DNA of 64,000 bases from the NCBI GenBank assembly GCA_963665785.1, contig OY762456.1, positions 2,108,001 to 2,172,000 of the forward strand, given 5' to 3'. The first letter of the stretch is position 1, and each line of letters starts with the position of its first letter. This DNA comes from UBA7455 sp026713185. GTDB lineage: Bacteria > Pseudomonadota > Gammaproteobacteria > Pseudomonadales > Azotimanducaceae. Both the position numbers and the translations under genes were made by a program. Below, piece by piece: positions 44,378 through 52,852 of this stretch. The notes beneath the pieces are model-generated. The model was not told the origin of the DNA, did no database searches, and was given only the letters and a program-made list of their open reading frames with translations.

Positions 44378-44704
44378 TCACCGTCTGTCCCGCACCAGGG
44401 TAACAGCGGTACCAGTCACACTGACCATCAGCATACTTTTCCCAACGGTCTCATAGTCGATATCCACGCCCACTACCGCATCGGCATTAAGATTTTCAGC
44501 CTGGTTCGCCAGATCATCCATGGCCATGGTTCGCGCCCTGGCAAGTTCCTTTTCATACGCAGCAGACCTGCCTCCGACAATATCTCTGACCGTGGCAAAC
44601 AGGTCGCGAAAAATGTTGGCGCCCAGAATCGCTTCGCCGGAAACTATTCCAAGGTAAGATTTGATATTACTGCCGTCAACTACGTTTGTGGTGGTGATAA
44701 TCAT
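44378..44704 (-). CDS. YbjQ/UPF0145 family protein
   Basis: 108 residues, full length for the family. It starts MIITTTNVVDG, continues VSGEAILGANIFRD, DLANQAENLNADAVVGVDID and ends VTGTAVTLVR. The family forms a pentameric dodecin-like or heavy-metal-binding fold; the physiological role is unsettled. It lies upstream of the ligase gene on the same strand. Confidence 0.9.
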   Translation of the reverse strand: MIITTTNVVDGSNIKSYLGIVSGEAILGANIFRDLFATVRDIVGGRSAAYEKELARARTMAMDDLANQAENLNADAVVGVDIDYETVGKSMLMVSVTGTAVTLVRDRR

Positions 44705-44797
44705 GATGTCTGCTCCTTTAGTGAACCGGATGTTCTGAGTGAAAAGTTACCAGGATGCTGTAAGGTGCGTAGTGTAACACGGGTGTAGTGCAGTGAC

Positions 44798-45646
44798 TTA
44801 TGGCACGAAGGCATCACGACCCTGCCTGTAGTTGAAGAATGTCTGCGCTGCGTTCCGGTTTACCAGATTTCGTTCATACATCGGGTGATACAGGCTGCGG
44901 ACTTCGTGTTCTATGTCAAACAACTCTTTGCCGTTCTCGGGATCAATGATGGTCTGGAATCGATACTGATGTGCATCGGATTCCTCTGTGATCAGTCCAT
45001 TATCTTTCAGGTAAGTGTGAGGAGCGGAGAAATTAACCACATAGATGGCGATATGATGTCCATCATAGGCAACTGACTCACTGGATTCCCTGAACCGTAA
45101 TGACTGACCTTTGCCTATTTCGACACTGCACGAAGATTTATTCACAGTAGTTGGGCAACTGAAAACACGTTCGTAGAATCGGGCTATGCCGGGACAGGTC
45201 CCTTCCGGTACGGTAAATTCAACATAGGGTATACCAAGACTCATGTTGCCGAATTTATCCGGTGAGTGGCATTTAATGAGATTACCCCATGGACAGGTGA
45301 CATTGATGGTATTGCCGGATCGTTCGTAAGAGAAACATGTATTTTCCAGGCGTGAGCCTATTCTGGACAGGCGCGATTCAAGTTCATCGAGGTCGGGTAC
45401 CACAACCCCGACATGACCGCGAATGACCTGGGGATCTTTTGTAGGCAAGTGGAATTGTTGGTTGCCGACATTGATCCAGACATTAAACGGACCAAAATCG
45501 ATATAGGGATCACGGGTAAATCCCAGCCCATTGACGTAGAAGTAAGTCGCAAGACTCTGGTCTGGAACCGTTACATTCACATGTTCCATACACAGGATGT
45601 TGCAGACGTCTTCGTCTGACCGATTAAAGGTTTTTGATCTGTTCAT
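44798..45646 (-). CDS. Two-module VOC (glyoxalase-fold) protein
   Basis: 282 residues. Two glyoxalase/dioxygenase-type modules: the first starts CMEHVNVTVPDQSLATYFYV and includes FHLPTKDPQVIRGHVGVVV; the second starts IPYVEFTVPEG and includes DGHHIAIYVVNF. His residues at the expected metal positions are present, so metal-dependent catalysis is possible, but the substrate is not readable. The C-terminus (YHPMYERNLVNRN) is extended. Divergent from the DUF454 gene. Confidence 0.8.
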   Translation of the reverse strand: MNRSKTFNRSDEDVCNILCMEHVNVTVPDQSLATYFYVNGLGFTRDPYIDFGPFNVWINVGNQQFHLPTKDPQVIRGHVGVVVPDLDELESRLSRIGSRLENTCFSYERSGNTINVTCPWGNLIKCHSPDKFGNMSLGIPYVEFTVPEGTCPGIARFYERVFSCPTTVNKSSCSVEIGKGQSLRFRESSESVAYDGHHIAIYVVNFSAPHTYLKDNGLITEESDAHQYRFQTIIDPENGKELFDIEHEVRSLYHPMYERNLVNRNAAQTFFNYRQGRDAFVP

Positions 45647-45783
45647 GATCTTTCCCGGTAGTCATACATCTCAAGAGTATACCAGCAAGTCAGCATCCTG
45701 ATTCAAGGCATTGCTGCGCTTTATCGTAGTGCCGGGTCTCAATGCAATATACAATGGCAGGCACACGGTCAGGATGCTTATTT

Positions 45784-46179
45784 ATGATTGATCAGGCAGA
45801 AGATACTTTGGATAGAACAAAAAAACTGTTACTTATTACAGCGGGTACAATTTGTGTCGGGCTCGGTATCATTGGCCTGGTGCTACCGGTTGTACCAACA
45901 TCACCGTTTTTATTGTTGGCTGCTGCCTGTTACGCCCGGTCATCGAAACGATTTTATAATCGGCTGCTGGCCAACCCGATTTTCGGCCCTCCAATACGTC
46001 AATGGCGGGAAGAAAAGTCAATTCCGGTACGGGCAAAGTGGTTGGCAATAGCCATGATCCTGGTTACCTTTTCAGTAACCGTCATTTTCATACTGGAAGA
46101 CACGCCGGCCCGACTGATCATGTCTCTGATCGGATTTCTGGTTATAGTGTTCCTCTGCAGAATCCCATCCCGAGGCTGA
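45784..46179 (+). CDS. YbaN/DUF454 inner-membrane protein
   Basis: 131 residues from ATG 45784. It shows the DUF454 pattern: a first membrane helix ending GLVLPVVPTSPFLLLAAACYARSS, the loop FYNRLLANPIFGPPIRQWRE, and two further hydrophobic helices. Length is normal for the family. Function unknown. Confidence 0.9.
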   Translation: MIDQAEDTLDRTKKLLLITAGTICVGLGIIGLVLPVVPTSPFLLLAAACYARSSKRFYNRLLANPIFGPPIRQWREEKSIPVRAKWLAIAMILVTFSVTVIFILEDTPARLIMSLIGFLVIVFLCRIPSRG

Positions 46180-46237
46180 CTGCTTTTCAGACTGAAACCA
46201 GCAAACACTCTCAATTAAGCAGATTGACCCCTGATAA

Positions 46238-47245
46238 TTAGATCGTTCTAAAATCATTCAATGCTACGAACGTGCCACCATTTCTCTTACACAATTCCCG
46301 CATGAGAATGGCAAACTTGATACCGGTTTCCTGAAATCTGGGAGGTTGGGCAAACATCACAGGGAAACCAACGGCGTGAATACGGACCAGGCGGTTGCCA
46401 TCGGCATCTTCCCGGTTGATTTTGTCTACTACGTTGATGACCTGCTGAATGGACCGGCCAGTGAACTCATCACCAAACACATACAGACTGATCTTTCTGT
46501 CAGGCCTATAGAACGTGGCGATTGCCTTGGTAATGCCCTCTACAGGACTCGAATTGCTGAATGGACTCCAGGTTTGCAAGCGATCAATGATTGCCTGACG
46601 GCGGACTCCTGTATCAGGAATCCACTCGTTTGCATACTGGGAGAACATGTAGTTCCCCATGTCATTCATAACCTGGATGCCCTTAAGCCTTGGATAGACA
46701 TCCAGAGTCTCTGTCACTTTCTGTAACACCAAAGGCCAGGCGTAGCTATGCATACTGCCAGATGTGTCGATAATGAATATCACATATTCACTGTCAACAG
46801 GAATACCGCCGATGGTGGTGTCATCCTGTGCTTTCTGATAATCAGCAAGCAGCCGTTCCATTTCTTCGGTCAATTCCTGTCTGGCTTTTGCAAGACGACC
46901 TTCAATCGTATTGTTCAACCTGCTCTTGTTAAGGGTTTTATCCAATTCGGATTCAAGTGTGGATAGATTTGCCTGCAGACGGGTGAGTTTTTCCACTTTT
47001 TCCTTATGCAGGTCTTCCTTTCTGACCATCTTCCTGTTGATGTCGCGGGTATCCCCACGGATGTTGAACAGGTCTTCCTGGAGAGATGCAAGATAACCTT
47101 GAAGGTTTTCAATCGTATCCTCAAGAATGATCGGCTCAAACACCTTGGTAAGTACAAGGAGGAGAATCAATGCGGCGAATCCGCAACTGATGACATCAAG
47201 AAACGAGAGGCTGACGCCTTCTATTTCTCTTCGCTTGTTTCTCAT
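46238..47245 (-). CDS. Membrane-anchored VWA protein with ExbD-like helix (second of pair)
   Basis: 335 residues from ATG 47245, which shares a base with the stop of the first VWA gene (TGATG). A short basic N-terminus precedes one membrane helix, SLSFLDVISCGFAALILLLV, with Asp17 at its start. A periplasmic coiled coil (about residues 40-120) leads to a von Willebrand A domain. Its MIDAS is FIIDTSGSMHS, with the later acidic position in VFGDEF. F-L-D-V followed by a hydrophobic helix resembles ExbD/TolR, where this Asp carries protons. Last gene of the operon; the ExbB-type gene is in the same unit. Confidence 0.85.
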   Translation of the reverse strand: MRNKRREIEGVSLSFLDVISCGFAALILLLVLTKVFEPIILEDTIENLQGYLASLQEDLFNIRGDTRDINRKMVRKEDLHKEKVEKLTRLQANLSTLESELDKTLNKSRLNNTIEGRLAKARQELTEEMERLLADYQKAQDDTTIGGIPVDSEYVIFIIDTSGSMHSYAWPLVLQKVTETLDVYPRLKGIQVMNDMGNYMFSQYANEWIPDTGVRRQAIIDRLQTWSPFSNSSPVEGITKAIATFYRPDRKISLYVFGDEFTGRSIQQVINVVDKINREDADGNRLVRIHAVGFPVMFAQPPRFQETGIKFAILMRELCKRNGGTFVALNDFRTI

Positions 47246-48339
47246 CAGGGCCAATCCTCAGACGGTGCAAGGAAAGAACCGCCAGTCATCTGTGCCAGAC
47301 GCCAATAGGAAGGCGCCGCCATTGGATCACCCTCCATTTGGAACAGAATAATGTTGATCGACGAGTTGGTTGGAATTTCCGCGAGGGAACTCAGGAAAAG
47401 TTCAACCCTGTTCCGGCTGGAGATGGTAGTGCCACTGGGCGCATCAAATCCCTGTGTCGGCAAACCATCAACAATGAGAAAGATGTTATCAGGTTCCGGT
47501 TCCAGAGCACTCGCACGAGCAAAAGCATGATGCAAAGATGTACCCCCACCGGGAACCACGCTCTTGACATGGTCAATGACTTTTTCCCTGTCCTCCCTGT
47601 CCAGAGTATTCAACCATACAGATTCCTTACCTGGAATTGCTGCTTGAATGTCGGTGTTGAATGTATACAACTGAAATTGAGTATCTCCCGGCAGGTTTGC
47701 AGTAATCCATTCCACGGTACGGATTGCCCGTTGCCATTTTGCGGACTGCAGTTTCTGGTTGTCCGACATATTCCGCCGCCGGATAATGTTGACAATGGTA
47801 TCACCCAGCATGCTGGCCGAAGCATCCATTAAAATAAGGATATTGTTGCCACCAGTCCTCAAGCCGGTCAAATATTGACGGTCACCTCCCTCTTCAAAGG
47901 CTTCCAGGTTGACACCCACCGTAGCATCAGCCTCGACACTGCCGGCAAGCCTGGCAGCTTCTTCTTCCAAACGTCTGAGTTCAGCCTGTAATTCTATAAT
48001 GGTATCCTTCTGACTATCTTCACTTTGCGCAAGTGTCTTGATCTGTAACTCCAATTCCCTGATAGCCTGGACCAAAAGAAGAATCAACTCTTCCGTCGTG
48101 ATAATCTCATCATCCTTTTCTTTGACAGTATTGCGAAGTACCACCAGATCATCTGTTTCGTCCTCGATTTTTTCTTCAATATCTCTGACTTCGGCCAGGA
48201 GTTGCAGGTTAATCTCCTGGGAAGTCGATTCAGAAGCGTGATTGATGAGGATATAAATCAGAATGACCGCACCAAATCCACAGGACATGACATCCAGAAA
48301 GGACAGGCCGAAGACGGTAAATTCACGTTTCCTGTACAT
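47245..48339 (-). CDS. Membrane-anchored VWA protein with ExbD-like helix (first of pair)
   Basis: 364 residues. It has the same layout as the next gene: basic N-terminus, helix GLSFLDVMSCGFGAVILIYI with Asp16, long coiled coil (about 45-145, EEKIEDETDDLVVLRN and ELRRLEEEAARLAG), then a VWA domain. Its MIDAS is ILILMDASASML, with GGGTSLHHAF and LIVDGLPTQG completing the site. The two VWA proteins are paralogues and could form a heteromeric stalk. The start overlaps the stop of the actin/Hsp70-like gene (TGATG). Topology implies the VWA domain is periplasmic. Confidence 0.85.
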   Translation of the reverse strand: MYRKREFTVFGLSFLDVMSCGFGAVILIYILINHASESTSQEINLQLLAEVRDIEEKIEDETDDLVVLRNTVKEKDDEIITTEELILLLVQAIRELELQIKTLAQSEDSQKDTIIELQAELRRLEEEAARLAGSVEADATVGVNLEAFEEGGDRQYLTGLRTGGNNILILMDASASMLGDTIVNIIRRRNMSDNQKLQSAKWQRAIRTVEWITANLPGDTQFQLYTFNTDIQAAIPGKESVWLNTLDREDREKVIDHVKSVVPGGGTSLHHAFARASALEPEPDNIFLIVDGLPTQGFDAPSGTTISSRNRVELFLSSLAEIPTNSSINIILFQMEGDPMAAPSYWRLAQMTGGSFLAPSEDWP

Positions 48340-49628
48340 CAGCCTGAAGAGATCAATGTAATGGGTTGACCGCCGACATCCAGAATGTCACCGGGTTGCA
48401 GATGGGTCTTATTACTGGCGGGAGATCCGTTGATCTTCAATATTTCCTGGACATGTACCTCGATGAAAAGATCATCTCCACGTGGGTAAATCGTGCAGAC
48501 AGGATTATCGATGTCTTGCCTGATCCCTTTGCTAAAGTCACTCGAAAGTTTGAAGGAGTGTCCGATGGAAACCGCATGATTGTCACAAAGAAGGTGGCTT
48601 GGACGGCGTGTTTTGACGATATCGTCCACGATTTTTTTGGAAGTGGCAGGTAGATTGATGACATGAGTGATGTTTCCGGGACCGATGATCCTGTCAGCAT
48701 GTGTGACGGCGCTGTGAATAGCCTGTTCACTTGGAAGTTCGATGATCTCGATGTTATCTATCAGATTCAGAGCGTCACGTAATCCAGGGAAACCTCTATA
48801 GCGATGCGACAACAGAAGAGATGCGGTCTGACCGCTGCTCACCTGATCCCGGATGGTTTGAACAATCCGTGGATAGATGGGTATACAGGCAGTCATCAGT
48901 CGCTCACTGGCAATCAAGGTGGAGTGGTTGACAGTACCCTGATCAAGATTGAAGGATTTACTCCGGGCATCATTCAGACTGGCAATCCATTCAGGAAGTT
49001 GATTGTAGAGTTCCTGTTCACTGCCGGCTTCATGCAGAGGGTCGTAGCGCGAGGTCTGGATGAACTGGTTGGCGACAATGTTTGCCCAGCGGTCCCAAAA
49101 AGTAAAAATGCCCGTTTCTGTGATGGTCTTGAAATCAGTCCTGGCGAGGTCTGACCTGTTGGAAATTTGTGTGAGTGTAATACGGTGGAGATGGATATCA
49201 AGATGCAGAACGACCTCACGGAGAGAAAGTTCAGCGGCAGCAGCCAGGGATGTATCGATCATCCCGGCAACCCTCATGTTGCATTCCCTGGCCATCCCGA
49301 GCAACAGGCTCAATTGCGACCGGTCATAGTACCCCGGTACAAGAAAGATAACCTGATCAACGCTGTCTTCAATTTCTTGCCAGAGTGATTCCAGGTGGGC
49401 GAAGGCAAGATCAGCATGATGCCGAATTGCATGGGTGGCATTGGCAATGGGTTCCGTACCGAGTTGATTCCAGAACCGGTTGTTGGTCCAGCTTGGCAGC
49501 AATCTTGAATTTTGCAGTCCCTCTTGCCCGATGAGGAGTTTTTCCCCGTCAAGGACTGCATAACCTGGACTGGTGGTCACCAGTTCTTTGCCGATTGCGA
49601 CCTGAATGCCGGAATCGTTGATTTCCAT
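48339..49628 (-). CDS. Actin/Hsp70-like (ASKHA-fold) protein with C-terminal small domain
   Basis: 429 residues from ATG 49628; a TTG at 49643 is possible. Signs of the fold are the N-terminal strand pair around GIQVAIGKELVTTSPGYAV, VDQVIFLVPGYYDRSQLSLL, the phosphate-2-like MIDTSLAAAAELSL and the adenosine-like turn around ADRIIGPGNI. The usual glycine-rich phosphate loops are weak, so ATP binding is uncertain. The last 45 residues (QEILKINGSPASNKTHLQPG, DILDVGGQPITLI) look like a small S4/FHA-like or LysM-like binding domain. No signal peptide, so it is cytoplasmic. It lies between the channel gene and the VWA genes. Confidence 0.65.
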   Translation of the reverse strand: MEINDSGIQVAIGKELVTTSPGYAVLDGEKLLIGQEGLQNSRLLPSWTNNRFWNQLGTEPIANATHAIRHHADLAFAHLESLWQEIEDSVDQVIFLVPGYYDRSQLSLLLGMARECNMRVAGMIDTSLAAAAELSLREVVLHLDIHLHRITLTQISNRSDLARTDFKTITETGIFTFWDRWANIVANQFIQTSRYDPLHEAGSEQELYNQLPEWIASLNDARSKSFNLDQGTVNHSTLIASERLMTACIPIYPRIVQTIRDQVSSGQTASLLLSHRYRGFPGLRDALNLIDNIEIIELPSEQAIHSAVTHADRIIGPGNITHVINLPATSKKIVDDIVKTRRPSHLLCDNHAVSIGHSFKLSSDFSKGIRQDIDNPVCTIYPRGDDLFIEVHVQEILKINGSPASNKTHLQPGDILDVGGQPITLISSG

Positions 49629-49655
49629 GATACCTGGAGTCAATGTTCTGTCCCG

Positions 49656-50450
49656 TTAACTTTGTAAGTGGCTGATCAGCCGGTTATCGCAATAGTCTTC
49701 CGCATCAAGCACCTGCCTTTCCTGTGCCAATTGCAGTTGATGCATGAGAAACATCACGATAATACTGATCAGAAGAGCAACGAATGTCGAATTGAAGGCA
49801 ACCCCCAGGGCTTGAGTCACGGCGGCGATATCACCCTGTACCGCTTTATGTGCCTGGGAAAGTGCCTGACCAATGCCACGCACAGTGCCCAGGAATCCAA
49901 TAGATGGAATTGCCCAGGTAATATATCTGATCATCGACAATTCTGAATCCAGACGCTCGGATTCCGATTCACAGATAGCCCGTACAGAACTGGAAACATC
50001 CTGGATATTACGGGTTGACCGGAATCGATGCAGCGCGGTCAGTAATGCCCTCGGCAGCAGATACCCCTGTTGATTGTCGGGCAGGGCCTGAATAGGCCTG
50101 GAAAATTCTCGTGCATCTTCGGGCAGAATGCTGGTTCCCTGATTGATAGGAATCAAGTCCATCTGCAGGATTTTACGTTCCCTGGAAGATAGCAATGTCT
50201 TGTATCCCATCAGGGAAAGCGCCCAAAGCATCAGGATGAAACAGCATTCCTGTTCGAAGTCCTTGACGACCACAAAGGGTGAACGTTCCGGAATATAGTC
50301 CGGATCGGAATTCATCAGGATTGCCTGTTCTTCCAGTACAGCCGCTGCATTGGGACGGATTATCGAAACATAAATCCCGTGAACCAGAATGATCGCAATG
50401 AACAGAGAAAACAGTTGAAATATGAATTCAACCGGTAAGTGTCTTTTCAT
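49656..50450 (-). CDS. MotA/TolQ/ExbB-type proton-channel subunit
   Basis: 264 residues from ATG 50450, with AAGGAG just upstream. Hydrophobic helices lie at about residues 8-32, 72-92, 165-190 and 205-235. The two C-terminal ones carry the family core, SIGFLGTVRGIGQALSQA and GVAFNSTFVALLISIIVMFL, with a polar Thr in the last helix as in TolQ/ExbB. The protein should assemble as a pentamer around partner helices and conduct ions. No ExbD or MotB gene is present, but the two VWA proteins downstream have an ExbD-like helix and may be its partners. Confidence 0.85.
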   Translation of the reverse strand: MKRHLPVEFIFQLFSLFIAIILVHGIYVSIIRPNAAAVLEEQAILMNSDPDYIPERSPFVVVKDFEQECCFILMLWALSLMGYKTLLSSRERKILQMDLIPINQGTSILPEDAREFSRPIQALPDNQQGYLLPRALLTALHRFRSTRNIQDVSSSVRAICESESERLDSELSMIRYITWAIPSIGFLGTVRGIGQALSQAHKAVQGDIAAVTQALGVAFNSTFVALLISIIVMFLMHQLQLAQERQVLDAEDYCDNRLISHLQS

Positions 50451-50495
50451 GTGGCTCCTTATGTAATCCTCATTGTTATCGATTCTCAACCCGGG

Positions 50496-50753
50496 TCAGA
50501 TATCAACCGGAAACGGCACAGCATTGTCCGTGCTGATTTCCTCGCTGGGTATAAACCGATCCAGCGAAGTTCCAAGTTCCCGTCTCTTCAACCGGCTGGA
50601 ATCCGGTACCTGTGGTGATTCTTCCACTTCCTTTACTGGTTCATCCGCAGCAGAGTCCTGTTCTTCTTCCTCGGGAGCGGCAGCACATAATGCACCGCAA
50701 GACATTGTTATCAGTATAAGCAGTGTCAGCAACTGCCGGACAAGATTTTTCAT
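50496..50753 (-). CDS. Small exported acidic protein
   Basis: 85 residues with a signal peptide (NLVRQLLTLLILITMSCGALCA), then an acidic low-complexity stretch. The C-terminal tail is SLDRFIPSEEISTDNAVPFP followed by VDI. That tail pattern, F-x-P-S-E-x-I-S-x-D-x-x-V-x-F-P-V-D-I, is one I associate with many small exported gammaproteobacterial proteins of unknown role. ATG overlaps the stop of the PEGA/FGE gene (ATGA). It may be a small structural or adapter subunit of the envelope complex. Confidence 0.75.
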   Translation of the reverse strand: MKNLVRQLLTLLILITMSCGALCAAAPEEEEQDSAADEPVKEVEESPQVPDSSRLKRRELGTSLDRFIPSEEISTDNAVPFPVDI

Positions 50754-52849
50754 TCCACATACCTCGCAATCCGGAAACCAATTTCCGGTCTTGGATCGCT
50801 GCCGTATTCCCTGTATGTCCAGCGAAGTTCACTGAATCGACCACTGGTATAATTTGCTCCCCGGATGACATGATAGTCGCCGGAGTCGGGGCCAACAGGG
50901 TCCGTTACCTGGCCGGTATCAGTTTCAATACTGTAGTAGTCGTTGATCCACTCGGATACATTGCCGTTCAGATCATGGATGCCGAAGTTGTTGGCGGTAA
51001 AACTACCCACCGGTGCGGACCCTCTGTAAGTATCGTTATAACCATTCACATGATACGACACCATGTTAACGGCAGATTCATCGGCATAATTACCCGCATT
51101 ACCGACCGGCGGCATATTCTCTCCCCACGGGAAACGTGTCGGAGTTCCTTTGTCATATCGGGCTGCCCAGGCCCATTCAGCCTCGGTTGGAAGTCGGTAT
51201 CCTGTATTGACCGGCTGTATAAGTTGCCAACGGCCCCCAACCTGATGATAGGCGACTGGCAGATCATTTTTTTCGCTTAGCCAGTTACAGAAACGTACTG
51301 CTTGTTCCCACCCCAGATTGACAGCCGGTCGGTCATCGTCACCGAGTAGAGATCGTCCGAAAATTCCGGAATCATGGGAAGGGTCGAACGCTTTGAAGGC
51401 TATGTTGGTAATTTCGTGGACACCCAGGTAATAAGGTCGTGTCAACAGAACATTCCTGAGGACCTCGTTTGAACGGCGGCCGGGTTCCCGCCGGCTGGCG
51501 CCCATATCAAGCCTGTCAGGAATGATCAGCTTGACGATAACGCCATCCAGGGGTTCCAGTACATCTTTGATAGCAGCCACCCGCGCTTCTTCCTCTGTCT
51601 TCAGATTGATCATCAACTGCTGAGTCAAACCGGGCCTTGGGGTGACCGTTGTAGTGTAAGTAGCGTAACCGGTCTTGCTGACTTCGATCCGGTGTCGAGT
51701 GGCGGTAAGGGACAGTCGCTGGGAAGCCGGGCTCATCGGTTGTCCGTTCACAAAAAGATTGCTGTCCGGGGGTTGTACCTGCAGTCTGACCACACCCATT
51801 ATCGGCTGCATTTTCAAATTCAACGCAAGATCTTCGTCAGGATTGACGGTAATCTCTCTTTGGACTGATTCAAAGCCTGCCTTTGACAAGAGTATATTGT
51901 AGGTATTCTCCGGCGCCAGTATTACAGAAAGCGGGGTTTGACCCTGATAACGATCTGAGATAGTGACGTTAACGCCCTTTGGTAGGGTATTGATGGATAT
52001 CTTGCCATCGGCCTTGATGAGTGAAACGGTATCCAGGGTGATCGATTCACCGGCAGCGACCTCCAGTTCAGATTGCCAGAGTTTGTATCCTTTTTCCCTG
52101 ATGCTGATGGTGTGTTTACCCTGCATGACCTCGATTGTAGCTGGAGAAAGTTCATAGACCTCATCATCTATTAATATCTCTGCGGAAGCCGGTTGCGACG
52201 ATACCCGTACATTTGCCCATGCCGGGGACAGTTGGGCAACCAGTTCCTGCTCAACGCGCTGACCTTCAATTTCTATTTCAGTGAGATAGGGCAGGTAGCG
52301 TTCACTTTTGAACAGCACATCATGCAATCCGGGTTCTATTTCGTCGATTGTAAGGGGAGTAAAGCCATAACTTTGTTGATCGACGATAACCTCAACATTT
52401 TCTATGGGCTCAGACTTGGCCGTCAGTATGCCTGGCAGTTTCTGCATCTGGAATTCGAATTCCTGATCAGGTTCGTCATCAACCACTATCTCAGAGACAA
52501 GGTCATGGTAGCCGGATGCTTCTGCCCGGAAAGTATAAGAACCTGAAAGCATCAGAAATCTTTCACCCAGCCGGTAAGTAATAAATCCACTGGTTACAGC
52601 CAAAGTATCCGGTTCAGGCGTTATGTCGAATTTCACTGCACGAGCGGAAAACAGGAACAGAGCAGACAGGCCCAGCACCAGGAATATACAACCGACAATC
52701 ATTGGAAATACCTTGATTACGGGTCGATATCGGTTCCGGGTGGTATCCGCACGCTGGAAAGAAGTCGGCGCTATTTCCTGATTGGTTCCAGTGCCGGAGA
52801 CAGCTTCATTTTCCTGTTTGGAAATGGATTCCTGATCCTGTGAACTCAT
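50750..52849 (-). CDS. PEGA-repeat protein with C-terminal formylglycine-enzyme-like fold
   Basis: 699 residues. A short cytoplasmic N-terminus and one membrane helix (about 45-70, MIVGCIFLVLGLSALFLFSA) are followed by four or five PEGA-type beta repeats (about 75-430). Examples are GFTPLTIDEIEPGLHDVLF and GQTPLSVILAPENTYNILL. The last 250 residues are an FGE-sulfatase/SUMF1 fold: GYRLPTEAEWAWAAR, FGIHDLNGNVSEWIND, VIRGANY and IGFRIAR. The two active-site Cys of true formylglycine enzymes are absent after RGANY, so it is probably a binding domain. It lies directly after the pseudokinase (3-base gap). Confidence 0.88.
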   Translation of the reverse strand: MSSQDQESISKQENEAVSGTGTNQEIAPTSFQRADTTRNRYRPVIKVFPMIVGCIFLVLGLSALFLFSARAVKFDITPEPDTLAVTSGFITYRLGERFLMLSGSYTFRAEASGYHDLVSEIVVDDEPDQEFEFQMQKLPGILTAKSEPIENVEVIVDQQSYGFTPLTIDEIEPGLHDVLFKSERYLPYLTEIEIEGQRVEQELVAQLSPAWANVRVSSQPASAEILIDDEVYELSPATIEVMQGKHTISIREKGYKLWQSELEVAAGESITLDTVSLIKADGKISINTLPKGVNVTISDRYQGQTPLSVILAPENTYNILLSKAGFESVQREITVNPDEDLALNLKMQPIMGVVRLQVQPPDSNLFVNGQPMSPASQRLSLTATRHRIEVSKTGYATYTTTVTPRPGLTQQLMINLKTEEEARVAAIKDVLEPLDGVIVKLIIPDRLDMGASRREPGRRSNEVLRNVLLTRPYYLGVHEITNIAFKAFDPSHDSGIFGRSLLGDDDRPAVNLGWEQAVRFCNWLSEKNDLPVAYHQVGGRWQLIQPVNTGYRLPTEAEWAWAARYDKGTPTRFPWGENMPPVGNAGNYADESAVNMVSYHVNGYNDTYRGSAPVGSFTANNFGIHDLNGNVSEWINDYYSIETDTGQVTDPVGPDSGDYHVIRGANYTSGRFSELRWTYREYGSDPRPEIGFRIARYVE

Positions 52850-52852
52850 GTT

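Noticed and set aside
50750..52849. Active formylglycine-generating enzyme or sulfatase maturase
   Set aside because: The fold is present but the required cysteines are absent and no sulfatase gene is nearby.
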